A stretch of DNA of 35,717 bases from Nocardiopsis sp. CC223A. GTDB lineage: Bacteria; Actinomycetota; Actinomycetes; Streptosporangiales; Streptosporangiaceae. Positions within the stretch are counted from its first letter, which is position 1. Every line of letters begins with the position of its first letter. The notes below the pieces were generated by a model, which worked only from the letters and a program-made list of their open reading frames with translations, ran no database searches and was not told where the DNA came from. Location of the stretch: assembly GCF_030766825.1 (NCBI RefSeq), contig NZ_JASFDV010000072.1, positions 1 through 35,717 on the forward strand, written 5' to 3'. Positions 7,120-14,284 of the stretch are shown in pieces. The position numbers and the translations under genes were made by a program.

Positions 7120-7990
7120 CACCGACGTGAGGGACCGGGACCGCGAGGTCCAGGGGCTGGACGCCCTCGAACTCCGGCCCGGGCACGGCACCGACCGGGC
7201 CGGGTTCGGCGAGAAGGCCCGCGCGCTGTGGTCCGCGACCTGGCCCAAGCTCGTCGCCGTCGTCCTGGTGCTGGCCGCCTGGCAGGCCGTGGTGTGGTCG
7301 GGGTGGCGGACCGAGTTCGTGTTCCCCGGCCCGGACAGGGTGCTGCCCGCCCTGTTCGGCGAGGTCACCACGCCGGAGTTCTGGGCGGCGGTGCAGGTGA
7401 CCATGCGCCGGGCCCTCGCCGGGTTCGCGCTGGCGCTGGCCGTGGGCGTGGTCGTCGGGCTGGCGGTGTCGCGGTTCAAGCCGCTGCGGACGGCCATCGG
7501 GTCGCTCATCACCGGGCTCCAGACCATGCCGTCGATCGTGTGGTTCCCGTTCGCGATGCTGCTGTACGGCATCAGCGAGTCGGCGATCATGTTCGTCATC
7601 GTGCTGGGCGCCGCCCCCTCCATCGCGGGCGGGCTCGTCTCGGGCATCGACTACGTGCCGCCGACGCTGCTGCGCGCCGGACAGGTGATGGGGCTGCGCG
7701 GGATACAGCGGTACTCGCTGCTGATCGTCCCGGCGGCGCTGCCGATGTTCGTCACCGGGCTCAAACAGGGCTGGGCGTTCGCCTGGCGGTCCCTGATGGC
7801 GGGCGAGCTGCTGGTGATCATCAACCAGCAGAACTCCATCGGCTGGGCGCTCAGCCAGGCCCGCCAGCTCAACGACGCCGACCGGCTGCTGGCCTACATC
7901 ATCATCGTGCTGGTCATCGGCATCGTGATCGACGTGTTCTTCAACTGGGCCGACCGCGCCCTGCGCCGCCGCTGGGGCCTGACCTCCTGA
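7112..7990 (+). CDS. ABC transporter permease, SsuC/TauC type
   Basis: A 292-residue membrane subunit of the same importer. About 50 N-terminal hydrophilic residues are followed by six hydrophobic segments. The cytoplasmic EAA-type coupling loop is visible as RAGQVMGLRGIQRYSLLIVPAALP near residues 190-213. GLQTMPSIVWFPFAMLL is a family signature. The ATG at 7112 sits inside the 3' end of the ATPase gene (8-bp overlap) with AAGGAGG a few bases upstream. It closes the operon; after it comes non-coding sequence with no strong terminator that I can see. The role is firm. Confidence 0.92.
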   Translation: MPDTDVRDRDREVQGLDALELRPGHGTDRAGFGEKARALWSATWPKLVAVVLVLAAWQAVVWSGWRTEFVFPGPDRVLPALFGEVTTPEFWAAVQVTMRRALAGFALALAVGVVVGLAVSRFKPLRTAIGSLITGLQTMPSIVWFPFAMLLYGISESAIMFVIVLGAAPSIAGGLVSGIDYVPPTLLRAGQVMGLRGIQRYSLLIVPAALPMFVTGLKQGWAFAWRSLMAGELLVIINQQNSIGWALSQARQLNDADRLLAYIIIVLVIGIVIDVFFNWADRALRRRWGLTS

Positions 7991-8279
7991 CGCACCACCC
8001 GCGTACACCCACGCCGCAGTGACGGCGCCCGGAGCGGCGCCCGGCGAGTAGGACACCACGTACGCGCCGATGGTCCGGTCGCCCGACGCCGATCTGCTCC
8101 AGCACGGACGTTCGCCACGGACGCCGCGCACCGGACCGCGAGCAGGCTCCTGGCCACGGATTCGCGCACTCGGTCGAACATGTCGTCATTCGCCCGCCCT
8201 CGCAGGGTTTCGGTAGTAGTTTGAAACCAACAAGGGGCCACGACTCAATGGTTTCAAAATGCCACCGAATGGAGGTCGC
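7991..8279. other. Intergenic region upstream of HxlR gene
   Basis: 289 bp without a supported gene. HxlR regulators often face a divergent target gene, so I read the minus strand here. Fragments such as DRTIGAYVVSYSPG look protein-like, but no frame has a start, ribosome binding site and length that hold together. It may be the decayed remnant of a divergent gene or plain non-coding DNA. The last 60 bp contain the operator described separately. Confidence 0.4.
8220..8258. promoter_or_regulatory. Split perfect inverted repeat, probable HxlR autoregulatory operator
   Basis: TTTGAAACCA (8220-8229) and TGGTTTCAAA (8249-8258) are exact reverse complements, separated by 19 bp. The pair ends 21 bp before the HxlR start and is AT-rich against its surroundings. 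Two half-sites spaced about three helical turns apart fit binding by one winged-helix dimer or two dimers. Control by the adjacent regulator is inference. Confidence 0.75.
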
Positions 8280-8732
8280 ATGTCCGACCAGGAATGGACC
8301 GATCCGCACTGTCCGGTCGCCCGGACCCTCGACCTCCTCGGTGACCGCTGGTCGTTGCTGATCGTGCGCGACGCCTTCGACGGGGTCCGCAGGTTCAGCG
8401 ACTTCCAGCGCGGTCTCGGCATCGCGCGGAACATCCTCATCGACCGTCTGCGGGCGCTCATCGCCGTCGGCGTCATGGAGCGGTGCCCCAACGAGCGCGG
8501 CACCCGCAGCGAGTACGCCCTCACCGAGAAGGGGAGGGACCTGTTCACTGTCGTCGTCGCCCTGCGCCAGTGGGGGGAGTGCCACGCCTTCGCGCCGGGC
8601 GAGGAACACTCCGAACTCCTCGCCCGTGCCACGGGCGCTCCGGTCCCCCCGCTCGCCGTCACCGCGGCCGACGGCGCCCCCCTGGACGCCGCCGACACCC
8701 GCGTCCGCAAGGTGGCTCCGGTGCCCAAGTGA
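8280..8732 (+). CDS. HxlR family winged-helix transcriptional regulator
   Basis: A 150-residue DNA-binding protein. It has the HxlR opening CPVARTLDLLGDRWSLLIVRDAF (residues 11-33). The wing region RFSDFQRGLGIARNILIDRLRALIAVGVMER and the TRSEYALTEKGRDL motif follow. A single Cys in the opening segment (DPHCPVA) is at the position used for redox or electrophile sensing in some relatives. ATG 8280 is chosen over ATG 8259 because GGAGG lies at 8271-8275 and because the earlier codon directly follows the operator arm. A perfect split inverted repeat upstream suggests autoregulation. No target gene is adjacent, since the permease operon ends before it and a CRISPR array follows. The ligand is unknown. 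Confidence 0.9.
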   Translation: MSDQEWTDPHCPVARTLDLLGDRWSLLIVRDAFDGVRRFSDFQRGLGIARNILIDRLRALIAVGVMERCPNERGTRSEYALTEKGRDLFTVVVALRQWGECHAFAPGEEHSELLARATGAPVPPLAVTAADGAPLDAADTRVRKVAPVPK

Positions 8733-8904
8733 CTGCTGAGGATGATCCCTGTAGGTGACCTGCCTGTCCTGGCCCCAGGACCCCGAACCCCGTTTTGAGT
8801 CCGTGCCGGTCCCCGTGCCACAGTGTTCGGAGGTGTCGCCCCGAGGCGCGCCGAGATGAACATAACGCGGAGATAACGCCCTGCGTTTGCCCAGGTCGTG
8901 AACT
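8733..8904 (+). promoter_or_regulatory. CRISPR leader region
   Basis: 172 bp between the HxlR stop and the first repeat, with no gene. The final 50 bp are less GC-rich than the surroundings. They contain two direct ATAACGC repeats (8862-8868 and 8873-8879) spaced 11 bp, one helical turn. The leader is placed on this side because all repeats here are perfect while the far end decays, and because the repeat orientation (ending ATGGACCG) matches transcription to the right in type I-E arrays. Confidence 0.6.
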
Positions 8905-9424
8905 GTCAGCCCCGCGCACGCGGGGATGGACCGGTGCCCTTCGCGCCGCCACTGGACCAGCGCGCGTCAGCCCCGCGCACGCGGGGATGGACCGACCGCG
9001 TGGGCGGAGCTGACCGGCATCCGCCGGTCAGCCCCGCGCACGCGGGGATGGACCGCACGCCAGCGCCGTGGTGTGAGCCGGTGCGTGTCAGCCCCGCGCA
9101 CGCGGGGATGGACCGGGCGAAGAGGGTTTCGACCCGATTCCCCTGTGGTCAGCCCCGCGCACGCGGGGATGGACCGAACCGCCACCGGTCCGCGTCGGTG
9201 TCGGCGTAGTCAGCCCCGCGCACGCGGGGATGGACCGATCACCGGCCGCATGTCCGCCGACGACATGAGTCAGCCCCGCGCACGCGGGGATGGACCGGAA
9301 CTGGAGGCGGCTCTGATCGGATGCGGAACGTCAGCCCCGCGCACGCGGGGAGGGGATGGGTCGAAACCCGGGTGTTCACGGTCGGCAACGGCACCGTGAG
9401 CCCCGCGCACACCGCGGTGTGGCT
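8905..9424 (+). CRISPR. Type I-E CRISPR array, 9 repeats and 8 spacers, distal end degenerate
   Basis: The 29-bp repeat begins GTCAGCCCCGCGCAC and ends GCGGGGATGGACCG, with the internal CCCCGCGCACGCGGGG hairpin of type I-E repeats. Perfect copies start at 8905, 8966, 9027, 9087, 9148, 9209 and 9269. The eighth (9330-9363) carries a 5-bp AGGGG insertion and a changed 3' end. A ninth (9396-9424) keeps only its first half (GTGAGCCCCGCGCAC). Spacers are 31 or 32 bp; the spacer between the eighth and ninth copies is still 32 bp, which confirms the ninth as a true relic. No cas gene is in the window, so processing and interference proteins must come from elsewhere. Open frames across the array that read PRARGDGP are translation artefacts of the repeat. 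Confidence 0.97.
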
Positions 9425-9581
9425 GTGCGCTCGGTGAGTGCGTGATGAGGATGCGGCGGCGGCGCGTACCGGACGAGCGATCGGCGCGTGCCGCCGACCG
9501 GATGGGGCTTCCGTGGACCCGTTCGTCCACAGGCGGGTGTCGTCCCTGGCCAAGGTCGGTGTGCTGTGAGAATCTGCGGTT

Positions 9582-9788
9582 ATGGGTACCGAAGCCAAGG
9601 CAATGCTGGAAGGCGGGCCCGAGGAGCTCAACGAGCGAATCGTGTCCGTAGACCGGCCCGGTGACGAGCTCAAGCTGCCGTTCCGCAACGGGTACGAGCA
9701 CTTCATCCCGACGCAGAGGCGAGCCGACACCTCGGAGGGGCCGGTCTCCGTCTACGAGTGGACGTCCCGGACCGAGATGGCCGGGTGA
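9582..9788 (+). CDS. Small DUF5988-like protein
   Basis: A 68-residue protein reading MGTEAKAMLEGGPEELNE, then LPFRNGYEHFIPTQRRAD and a final VYEWTSRTEMAG. The LEGGP opening, the central RNGYEHF block and the Y-W-T-x-R-T ending resemble the DUF5988 family of small actinobacterial proteins, often found near secondary-metabolite genes; its function is unknown. No ribosome binding site precedes the ATG. A -10-like GAGAAT lies about 15 bp upstream, so the mRNA may be leaderless or nearly so. It follows the CRISPR array by 157 bp, which I otherwise see as empty, and is followed by a hairpin terminator, so it stands alone. The family call is from memory of the motif pattern. Confidence 0.7.
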   Translation: MGTEAKAMLEGGPEELNERIVSVDRPGDELKLPFRNGYEHFIPTQRRADTSEGPVSVYEWTSRTEMAG

Positions 9789-9801
9789 ACCGGGGCCGGT
9801 A

Positions 9802-9830
9802 AGCCGTGATCCGACCGCCGGACCACGGCT
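9802..9830 (+). terminator. Hairpin terminator after DUF5988-like gene
   Basis: AGCCGTG (9802-9808) pairs exactly with CACGGCT (9824-9830). An inner TCCG/CGGA stem continues the hairpin. It lies 13 bp after the stop and may also serve the convergent intradiol dioxygenase gene. Confidence 0.65.
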
Positions 9831-9884
9831 CCGCCCTGCCCTGACGCGCGGTCACCGCACCGGGCCGGTCGCCCGCGGTCCCGG

Positions 9885-10757
9885 TCACTCCTCCGGCGGG
9901 GCTGGGGGAGCCCCGCCCGGGGCGCCGCCACCGCCCGCCGACTCGTCCATGGTCACGCCCACCACCACCGCCAGTGTGTACCCGTCCTCCGGCGTCCCCT
10001 CCGTCACCGGTACCGGGGTGACCACCATGCTGTCCGGGTCCCCCTCCGCCGCCTGCGCCTCCTGGAACACCTGGTCCTCCTCGACCGGCGTCAGCTCCAG
10101 CACGTGCTCGGAGTACGGCTCCCGCTCCGCCACCTCCGCACAGAACGCGTCGGAGAACAACAGCTGCCCCGTGTGCACCGTCGTCCCGCCCTCGTAGGTC
10201 GTGTCGATCTCCCCCTCGGTGTGCACCTTCAGGTGGACGTGCGTCACGCGCGGGCTGTACCACCCCGGCACGATCGTGGTGAACCGCGCCGTGCCCTCCC
10301 CGTCCACCGGCTGGATGCCCCGCAGGAACGACTGCTCGTCGCCCTCGCCGTCCTCGGCGGGCACCTCGCCGCCCGGGCTCGCCTCGGTGTACCCCGAGTA
10401 GTACCCCCAGGCGTCGCAGTGCCAGATCTCCACCGCCACGCCCTCACCGGTCAGCGGTGTGCACCCGTTCTCGAAGTCCACCACCGTGATCGCCAGTGCC
10501 AGCGGGAACCCCTGCTTGCCCTCGGTGATGTCCTCCCGGACCAGCATCCCGTCCAGGTAGTAGGGCCCCTCGGTGACCTCCGGCGACAGCACGCACACCC
10601 CCTCCGCGGCGCTCGGCGACGGCGTGGCCGCGGCGCCCGAGCCGCCCCCGGCCACGTCGGCCGAGCACCCCGCCACCCCCGCGGCGACGGCCCCGCCGCC
10701 CAGCGCGATCGCCCGCCGCCGGTCCAGCACCGGCCCTGGGAACACGTCCCCGTCCAT
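9885..10757 (-). CDS. Intradiol ring-cleavage dioxygenase-like Tat lipoprotein
   Basis: A 290-residue protein from ATG 10757 (GGTGGGGG just upstream). Residues 12-31 hold an RRR Tat-type motif, a hydrophobic stretch and a lipobox-like GVAGC (Cys31), so export in folded form and membrane anchoring outside the cell are predicted. The catalytic domain has the family elements in order: EGPYYLD (about 64-69), the WHCDAWGYYSGY block (112-123) with the first iron-ligand Tyr, and GWYSPRVTHVHLKVH, supplying Tyr167, His173 and His175. These are the non-haem Fe(III) ligands of protocatechuate and catechol dioxygenases. Such exported forms are common in actinomycetes and may act on lignin-derived or other aromatic diols; the real substrate is unknown. 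It lies downstream of the SLOG-like gene on the same strand with a 129-bp gap. Confidence 0.88.
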   Translation of the reverse strand: MDGDVFPGPVLDRRRAIALGGGAVAAGVAGCSADVAGGGSGAAATPSPSAAEGVCVLSPEVTEGPYYLDGMLVREDITEGKQGFPLALAITVVDFENGCTPLTGEGVAVEIWHCDAWGYYSGYTEASPGGEVPAEDGEGDEQSFLRGIQPVDGEGTARFTTIVPGWYSPRVTHVHLKVHTEGEIDTTYEGGTTVHTGQLLFSDAFCAEVAEREPYSEHVLELTPVEEDQVFQEAQAAEGDPDSMVVTPVPVTEGTPEDGYTLAVVVGVTMDESAGGGGAPGGAPPAPPEE

Positions 10758-10886
10758 GCATCCCCCACCCGTCGCGGCCCCGCTCTCCGGGGCTCTGGGC
10801 GCCAAGGTACGGACTTTCACTGAGAGAACCCTGGGGACACGGTGAGCGCGGCCCGGGAAACCCCCGTTCGCACCGCTGCCGCCCGG

Positions 10887-11372
10887 CTATCCGCGGACGG
10901 CTCCCTCGGGCCAGAGCACATGCACCGGGACGCCGTGGCGCCGGGCGGCGGCCACCGCGTCGGCGGTGCCGCCCCTGCCGGTTCCGGGCCTGCCGTCCCA
11001 CACCGCGAACAGCCGCTCCACCCGGGCCCGCACCGCGGTGTTGGCCGCCTCGTACGCCTCCTCGCCGGCGGTGCGGAACGGCATGAACCGTACCGCCGCG
11101 GCGCGCATCAGCAACCCGTCGAACCGGTACAGGTCGTCCGCCGCCACCTTGGTCTCCCGGTAGTCGACCGACGGCAGGATCACCTCCAGGGTCCCGCGTG
11201 CCTCCCACACCGACTCCGCGAACACCTGGTCGGCCCCCTTGGCCAGGCAGGACACCCCGACCAGCTCGGGCCCGCCGCCGAACGCCGCCAGTTCGCGGTC
11301 CAGGGCCCGCCGCACCAGGGCGGTGGTCTCCTCGCCGAGGTCGCTGTGTCCGGTGATGCCGATACGGGGCAC
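10887..11372 (-). CDS. SLOG/Rossmann-like small protein (possible nucleotide-ligand sensor)
   Basis: A 161-residue protein from GTG 11372, which has GGAGG five bases upstream. The longer open frame to 12515 runs through two other genes and is not used. It opens PRIGITGHSDL, and a GVSCLAKGADQVFAE segment follows near residue 40. LPSVDYRETK is near residue 68, and a C-terminal RLFAVWDGRPGTGRGGTADAVAAARRHGVPVHVLW segment ends it. This pattern of beta strand, glycine turn, DG and GGT with a strand before the end is that of the SLOG superfamily (DprA/LOG-like Rossmann folds), which bind nucleotide-type ligands and include sensors in conflict systems. No partner effector is next to it; the divergent neighbour is a small PH-like protein. 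The function is not established. Confidence 0.65.
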   Translation of the reverse strand: MPRIGITGHSDLGEETTALVRRALDRELAAFGGGPELVGVSCLAKGADQVFAESVWEARGTLEVILPSVDYRETKVAADDLYRFDGLLMRAAAVRFMPFRTAGEEAYEAANTAVRARVERLFAVWDGRPGTGRGGTADAVAAARRHGVPVHVLWPEGAVRG

Positions 11373-11646
11373 GTGGTCCTCCGGGAGTGCGGCGGGGGCG
11401 CGGGCCCACCAATCTAGCGGTGGATCTCCGCCCGGGCGTGACGCAAGGAACGCCGAGACCAGCGAAGGATGTCCGTTATATGTGACAAAGTGTGCTTTGG
11501 TGATCCTCTGTGCCCGGAACCCCGCGCGGTCACGCACCCCCCGGCCCGCTCCCCGGGAGGCATCCCCGCCGGCGCTCCGGGCCGGATCCCCGTACGCCGG
11601 AGCGGGAACGCCCCTCCGGCCGGCACTCTCCCCTGGAGCACTCCAC

Positions 11647-12078
11647 GTGAACGGCCGACGCCGCCGCCTGCTGCTGGAAACCCTCGACCCCATGCTCGCC
11701 CCCGGCGAACAGGTCGAGGTGACGACCATCGTCAATCTCAGTTCCGTCTCCGTCGCCCGGACGGCCGCGTTCGCCGCCGCCTCCGCGGCCCTGAGCGGCG
11801 GGATGGCCGTGATCCCCGTCCCCACGCCCATGTACCTGGCGGTGACCGACCTCAACCTGTACATCTTCCAGGCGGATTCGATGTTCGCCCGTCCCCGGGC
11901 GCACCTGATGACCATCCCGCGCGCCGGCCTGGTCCGCACGCCGGTCAAGGAGCGGATCCTCAACTCCTCCTTCGTGGTCTCCCACCCCGAGGCCGACCAG
12001 GGGCTGCGCCTCATCTTCGGCGGTCTGGGGCGCAGGGAGCGCGACCTCGTCGCCGCCGCCCTGCCCGTCGCGGGCTGA
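11647..12078 (+). CDS. Hypothetical protein, bacterial PH/GRAM-like
   Basis: A 143-residue protein from GTG 11647, with GGAG at 11635-11638. Open reading continues upstream, but it overlaps the divergent SLOG-like gene and has no start signal, so it is rejected. It reads LLLETLDPMLAPGEQVEVTTIVNLSS, then a small-residue hydrophobic segment (about 38-58) and YLAVTDLNLYIFQADS. This is the TDxRLY-type strand seen in bacterial PH-like and GRAM-like domains. A basic stretch (TIPRAGLVRTPVKERILNSSFVVSHP) and a GLRLIFGG strand follow. The function is unknown. The 274 bp upstream contain a short CAAAG-TGTG-CTTTG palindrome (11486-11499) that could lie in the divergent promoter region. It converges on the HxlR gene with a 24-bp gap. 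Confidence 0.7.
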   Translation: MNGRRRRLLLETLDPMLAPGEQVEVTTIVNLSSVSVARTAAFAAASAALSGGMAVIPVPTPMYLAVTDLNLYIFQADSMFARPRAHLMTIPRAGLVRTPVKERILNSSFVVSHPEADQGLRLIFGGLGRRERDLVAAALPVAG

Positions 12079-12102
12079 CGCCCTCCCGCCCCGGCGCCCC
12101 GC

Positions 12103-12537
12103 TCAGCCGCGGGCCGTCGGGGCGTTCGCCGACAGCGCCTCCACCGGGCGGGCGGCGCGTTCGTCGTAGCGGGCGCGGGCCGCCTCCACGTCGTGCATGT
12201 GCTCCTCGGCCCAGCCGCGGATCGCGCCCAACAGCGTGCCCACGCTCTCGCCCAGCGAGGTGAGCGAGTACTCCACCTGCGGCGGCGTCGTGGGGTACAC
12301 GGTACGGTCCACCAGCCCCGCCCGCTCCAGGTCGCGCAGGGTCCGGGTGAGCATCTTCTGGGTGATCCCGTCCAGCAGGCGGCGCAGTGCGCCGAACCGC
12401 ATCGGACCCCGGGCGAGCGCGCCCACCACCAGGCACACCCACTTGTTGGCCAGCAGGTCCAGGGCGCTGCGCGAGGCGCAATCGCGCAGGTAGGCGTTGG
12501 CTCCGCCGAGTTCACGCAGGTCGGGGGTCGTATACAT
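12103..12537 (-). CDS. HxlR family regulator, redox-sensing type (YodB/QorR-like)
   Basis: A 144-residue winged-helix protein. Residues 17-37 read LRDCASRSALDLLANKWVCLV, the HxlR opening. Cys20 is at the position of the N-terminal sensing cysteine of YodB, HypR and QorR. The HTH and wing follow as RFGALRRLLDGITQKMLTRTLRDLERAGLVDRTVYPTTPPQVEYSLTSLG. It is divergent from a quinone oxidoreductase gene 65 bp away. That is the classical arrangement in which such a regulator represses an electrophile-detoxifying reductase until its cysteine is oxidised or alkylated. TATAGG lies 7 bp before the ATG on the minus strand and no ribosome binding site is visible, so the mRNA is probably leaderless. The assignment to this pair is inference, but the family is clear. 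Confidence 0.92.
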   Translation of the reverse strand: MYTTPDLRELGGANAYLRDCASRSALDLLANKWVCLVVGALARGPMRFGALRRLLDGITQKMLTRTLRDLERAGLVDRTVYPTTPPQVEYSLTSLGESVGTLLGAIRGWAEEHMHDVEAARARYDERAARPVEALSANAPTARG

Positions 12538-12540
12538 GAG

Positions 12541-12571
12541 GTACCTATAGCTCTCGAAAGTGCCTTCTATA
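12541..12571. promoter_or_regulatory. Divergent promoter and operator between HxlR and quinone reductase
   Basis: Inverted TATAG (12546-12550) and CTATA (12567-12571) lie 16 bp apart, flanked by GGTAC on the left and GGGGATACC on the right. TATAGG read leftward can be the -10 of the regulator gene; TATACA (12568-12573) read rightward can be the -10 of the reductase gene. A dimer bound here would cover both start points. The exact binding site is a guess from symmetry. Confidence 0.5.
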
Positions 12572-12602
12572 CAGGGGATACCGTAGCTGGAAACCTGGTG
12601 GC

Positions 12603-13547
12603 ATGACAGAGCAGATGCGCGCCGTACAACAATCCTCCCTGGGCGGACCCGAGGTCCTCGACCTCGTCGAGGTGCCCGTCCCCGACCCCGGGCCGATCCA
12701 GGTCCGGGTCCGGGTGCACGCGGCCGGCGTCAACCCCACCGACTGGAAGATGCGCGAGACCGGGTACTGGCACACCCTCCCCTTCGGCCAGGGCTGGGAC
12801 GTCTCGGGCACGGTCACCGCCGTCGCCCCCGGCGTCACCCGGTTCGCCGTCGGCGACGAGGTGTTCGGGATGCCGAACTTCCCCACCACCCCGGGCGCGT
12901 ACGCCGACGAGGTCGTCGCCCCCGCCCAGCACTTCGCCCGCAAGCCGACCGGGCTCGGCCACGTGGACGCCGCCGCGCTGCCGCTGGCCGCCCTCACCGC
13001 CTGGCAGGCGCTGGTGGACGCCGCCCGCGTCGAACCCGGGCAGCGGGTCCTGGTCCACGCCGCCGCCGGGGGAGTGGGCCACCTGGCCGTGCAGATCGCC
13101 AAGGCGCGCGGCGCACACGTCATCGGCACCGCCCGCGCCGCCAAACACGACGTCCTGTACGACCTGGGCGCCGACGAGCTCGTCGACCACACGGCGGTGG
13201 ACTTCACCGAGGCGGTGTCGGGGGTGGACGTGGTCCTGGACGGCGTCGGCGACGACTATCTGGAGCGTTCGCTGGGCGTTCTGCGCCCCGGCGGCCTCTA
13301 CCTCGGGATCCAGAACCCCTTCGCCCTGGAGCAGGTCGCCGAGGCCGCCGCGGCCCGCGGGGTGCGCGGCACCACCGTCATGGTCGCCCCCGACCACGCG
13401 GCCCTGGAGCAGATCGCCGACCTCGCGGACAAGGGCCTGCTGCGCCCGCTGGTGGCGGAGACGTTCCCGTTGGAGCAGGCGGCCGACGCCCACCGGATGA
13501 GCCAGGAGGGCCGCACCACCGGCAAGATCGTCCTCACCCTGCGCTGA
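12603..13547 (+). CDS. Zinc-independent NADP-dependent quinone oxidoreductase (MDR superfamily)
   Basis: A 314-residue cytoplasmic enzyme that would reduce quinones or other electrophiles with NADPH. The catalytic half opens MRAVQQSSLGGPEVLDLVEVP, with GVNPTDWKMRETGYW near residue 42 in place of the zinc-binding residues of alcohol dehydrogenases. The Rossmann half carries HAAAGGVGHLAVQIAKARGAHVIGTA (about 151-176), the AxxGxxG NADP-binding motif. The C-terminus ends with GKIVLTLR. The start ATG is preceded by GGTGG. It is divergent from a redox-sensing HxlR regulator, which fits induction by quinone or thiol stress. A strong hairpin follows it. The natural substrate is unknown. Confidence 0.92.
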   Translation: MTEQMRAVQQSSLGGPEVLDLVEVPVPDPGPIQVRVRVHAAGVNPTDWKMRETGYWHTLPFGQGWDVSGTVTAVAPGVTRFAVGDEVFGMPNFPTTPGAYADEVVAPAQHFARKPTGLGHVDAAALPLAALTAWQALVDAARVEPGQRVLVHAAAGGVGHLAVQIAKARGAHVIGTARAAKHDVLYDLGADELVDHTAVDFTEAVSGVDVVLDGVGDDYLERSLGVLRPGGLYLGIQNPFALEQVAEAAAARGVRGTTVMVAPDHAALEQIADLADKGLLRPLVAETFPLEQAADAHRMSQEGRTTGKIVLTLR

Positions 13548-13647
13548 CCGGTCGGCCGGCGCCGTGCCGGAGACCGCGGCGGGACCCTGCGCCGACCGGC
13601 CGCGCGGACCCCGCGCAGACCGGGACCGGCGGTCGGGGACACACGGA

Positions 13648-13674
13648 AGGGGCCGGGCACGCAGCCCGGCCCCT
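13648..13674. terminator. Bidirectional hairpin terminator (quinone reductase / dps)
   Basis: AGGGGCCGGGC (13648-13658), loop ACGCA and GCCCGGCCCCT (13664-13674) form a perfect 11-bp stem. It lies between two convergent genes and can serve both. Confidence 0.88.
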
Positions 13675-13687
13675 CGCACCGCGTCCG

Positions 13688-14284
13688 TCAGGAGTGCACC
13701 AGCGGCGTGTCCACCAGGTGCTCGGCGACGAACCACGCCTGGAGCTCGTTCCTGCGGATGACGTCCGACACCAGCACGTCGTTGGTGCCGTCGTCGCCCA
13801 GCTCCTGCACCCGGGCCGCCGCGTCGTGCGCCTCCTCCAGGATGGTCTCGTGCGCCTCCAGCAGGCGCGAGAGCATCGCCGGGACCTCCTCGACCCCGTT
13901 CGGCGGGCGCGGGATGTTGGTGATCTCCGCGACGTGCCGGGGGTCGCCGACCGCCACGCCGCCCAGGGTCTGGATGCGCTCGGCGATGGTGTCGATGAGC
14001 TCCAGCTGCTCGGCGGCGTGCTTGTCCATGAGCAGGTGCAGCTGGTAGAAGGTCTGGCCGCGCATCAGCCAGTGGTGCTTCTTGTAGAGGTCGTGCAGGA
14101 TCCGCGTGTCGCACAGCACCTGGTTGAGCCGCTGACACGAGTACATGCGCGCGTCGTAGGACAACCCCACCGGGAGCTGGCGGACCGTGCCGAACTCCTG
14201 GATCTCCTTGCCCTTCTGGTGCAGCCAGGGCTGGCTGCTCCCGGGTTCGGACGCCGTCCCGGACCTGTTGCCTGTGGTCGTCAC
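13688..14284 (-). CDS. dps: Dps family ferritin-like DNA-protection protein
   Basis: A 198-residue protein of the dodecameric Dps family, which oxidises and stores iron and shields DNA in stress. The GTG at 14284 has GGAGGGGG about 8 bp upstream. It begins with a 20-30 residue polar tail. The inter-subunit ferroxidase ligands are all visible: the His pair in KKHHWLMRG, His and Asp in QLHLLMD, and Asp and Glu in LIDTIAE, at the spacing seen in E. coli Dps. A C-terminal helix segment, NELQAWFVAEHL, is also typical. It is monocistronic between a terminator and a 200-bp upstream gap. That gap contains GTTATG followed by GGGTAG at 13-bp spacing on the minus strand, weakly resembling a SigB-type stress promoter. 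Confidence 0.94.
   Translation of the reverse strand: MTTTGNRSGTASEPGSSQPWLHQKGKEIQEFGTVRQLPVGLSYDARMYSCQRLNQVLCDTRILHDLYKKHHWLMRGQTFYQLHLLMDKHAAEQLELIDTIAERIQTLGGVAVGDPRHVAEITNIPRPPNGVEEVPAMLSRLLEAHETILEEAHDAAARVQELGDDGTNDVLVSDVIRRNELQAWFVAEHLVDTPLVHS

Noticed and set aside
9364..9395. Reading the region after 9363 as non-array sequence
   Set aside because: A half-conserved repeat at 9396 leaves exactly 32 bp after the eighth repeat, so this is a true last spacer.
8898..9399. Open frames reading PRARGDGP through the CRISPR array
   Set aside because: They are translations of the repeat unit itself, a common false gene call.
11373..12515. A 542-codon minus-strand frame that would extend the SLOG-like gene upstream
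   Set aside because: It passes through the PH-like gene and the HxlR gene in wrong frames. GTG 11372 with GGAGG gives a complete protein.
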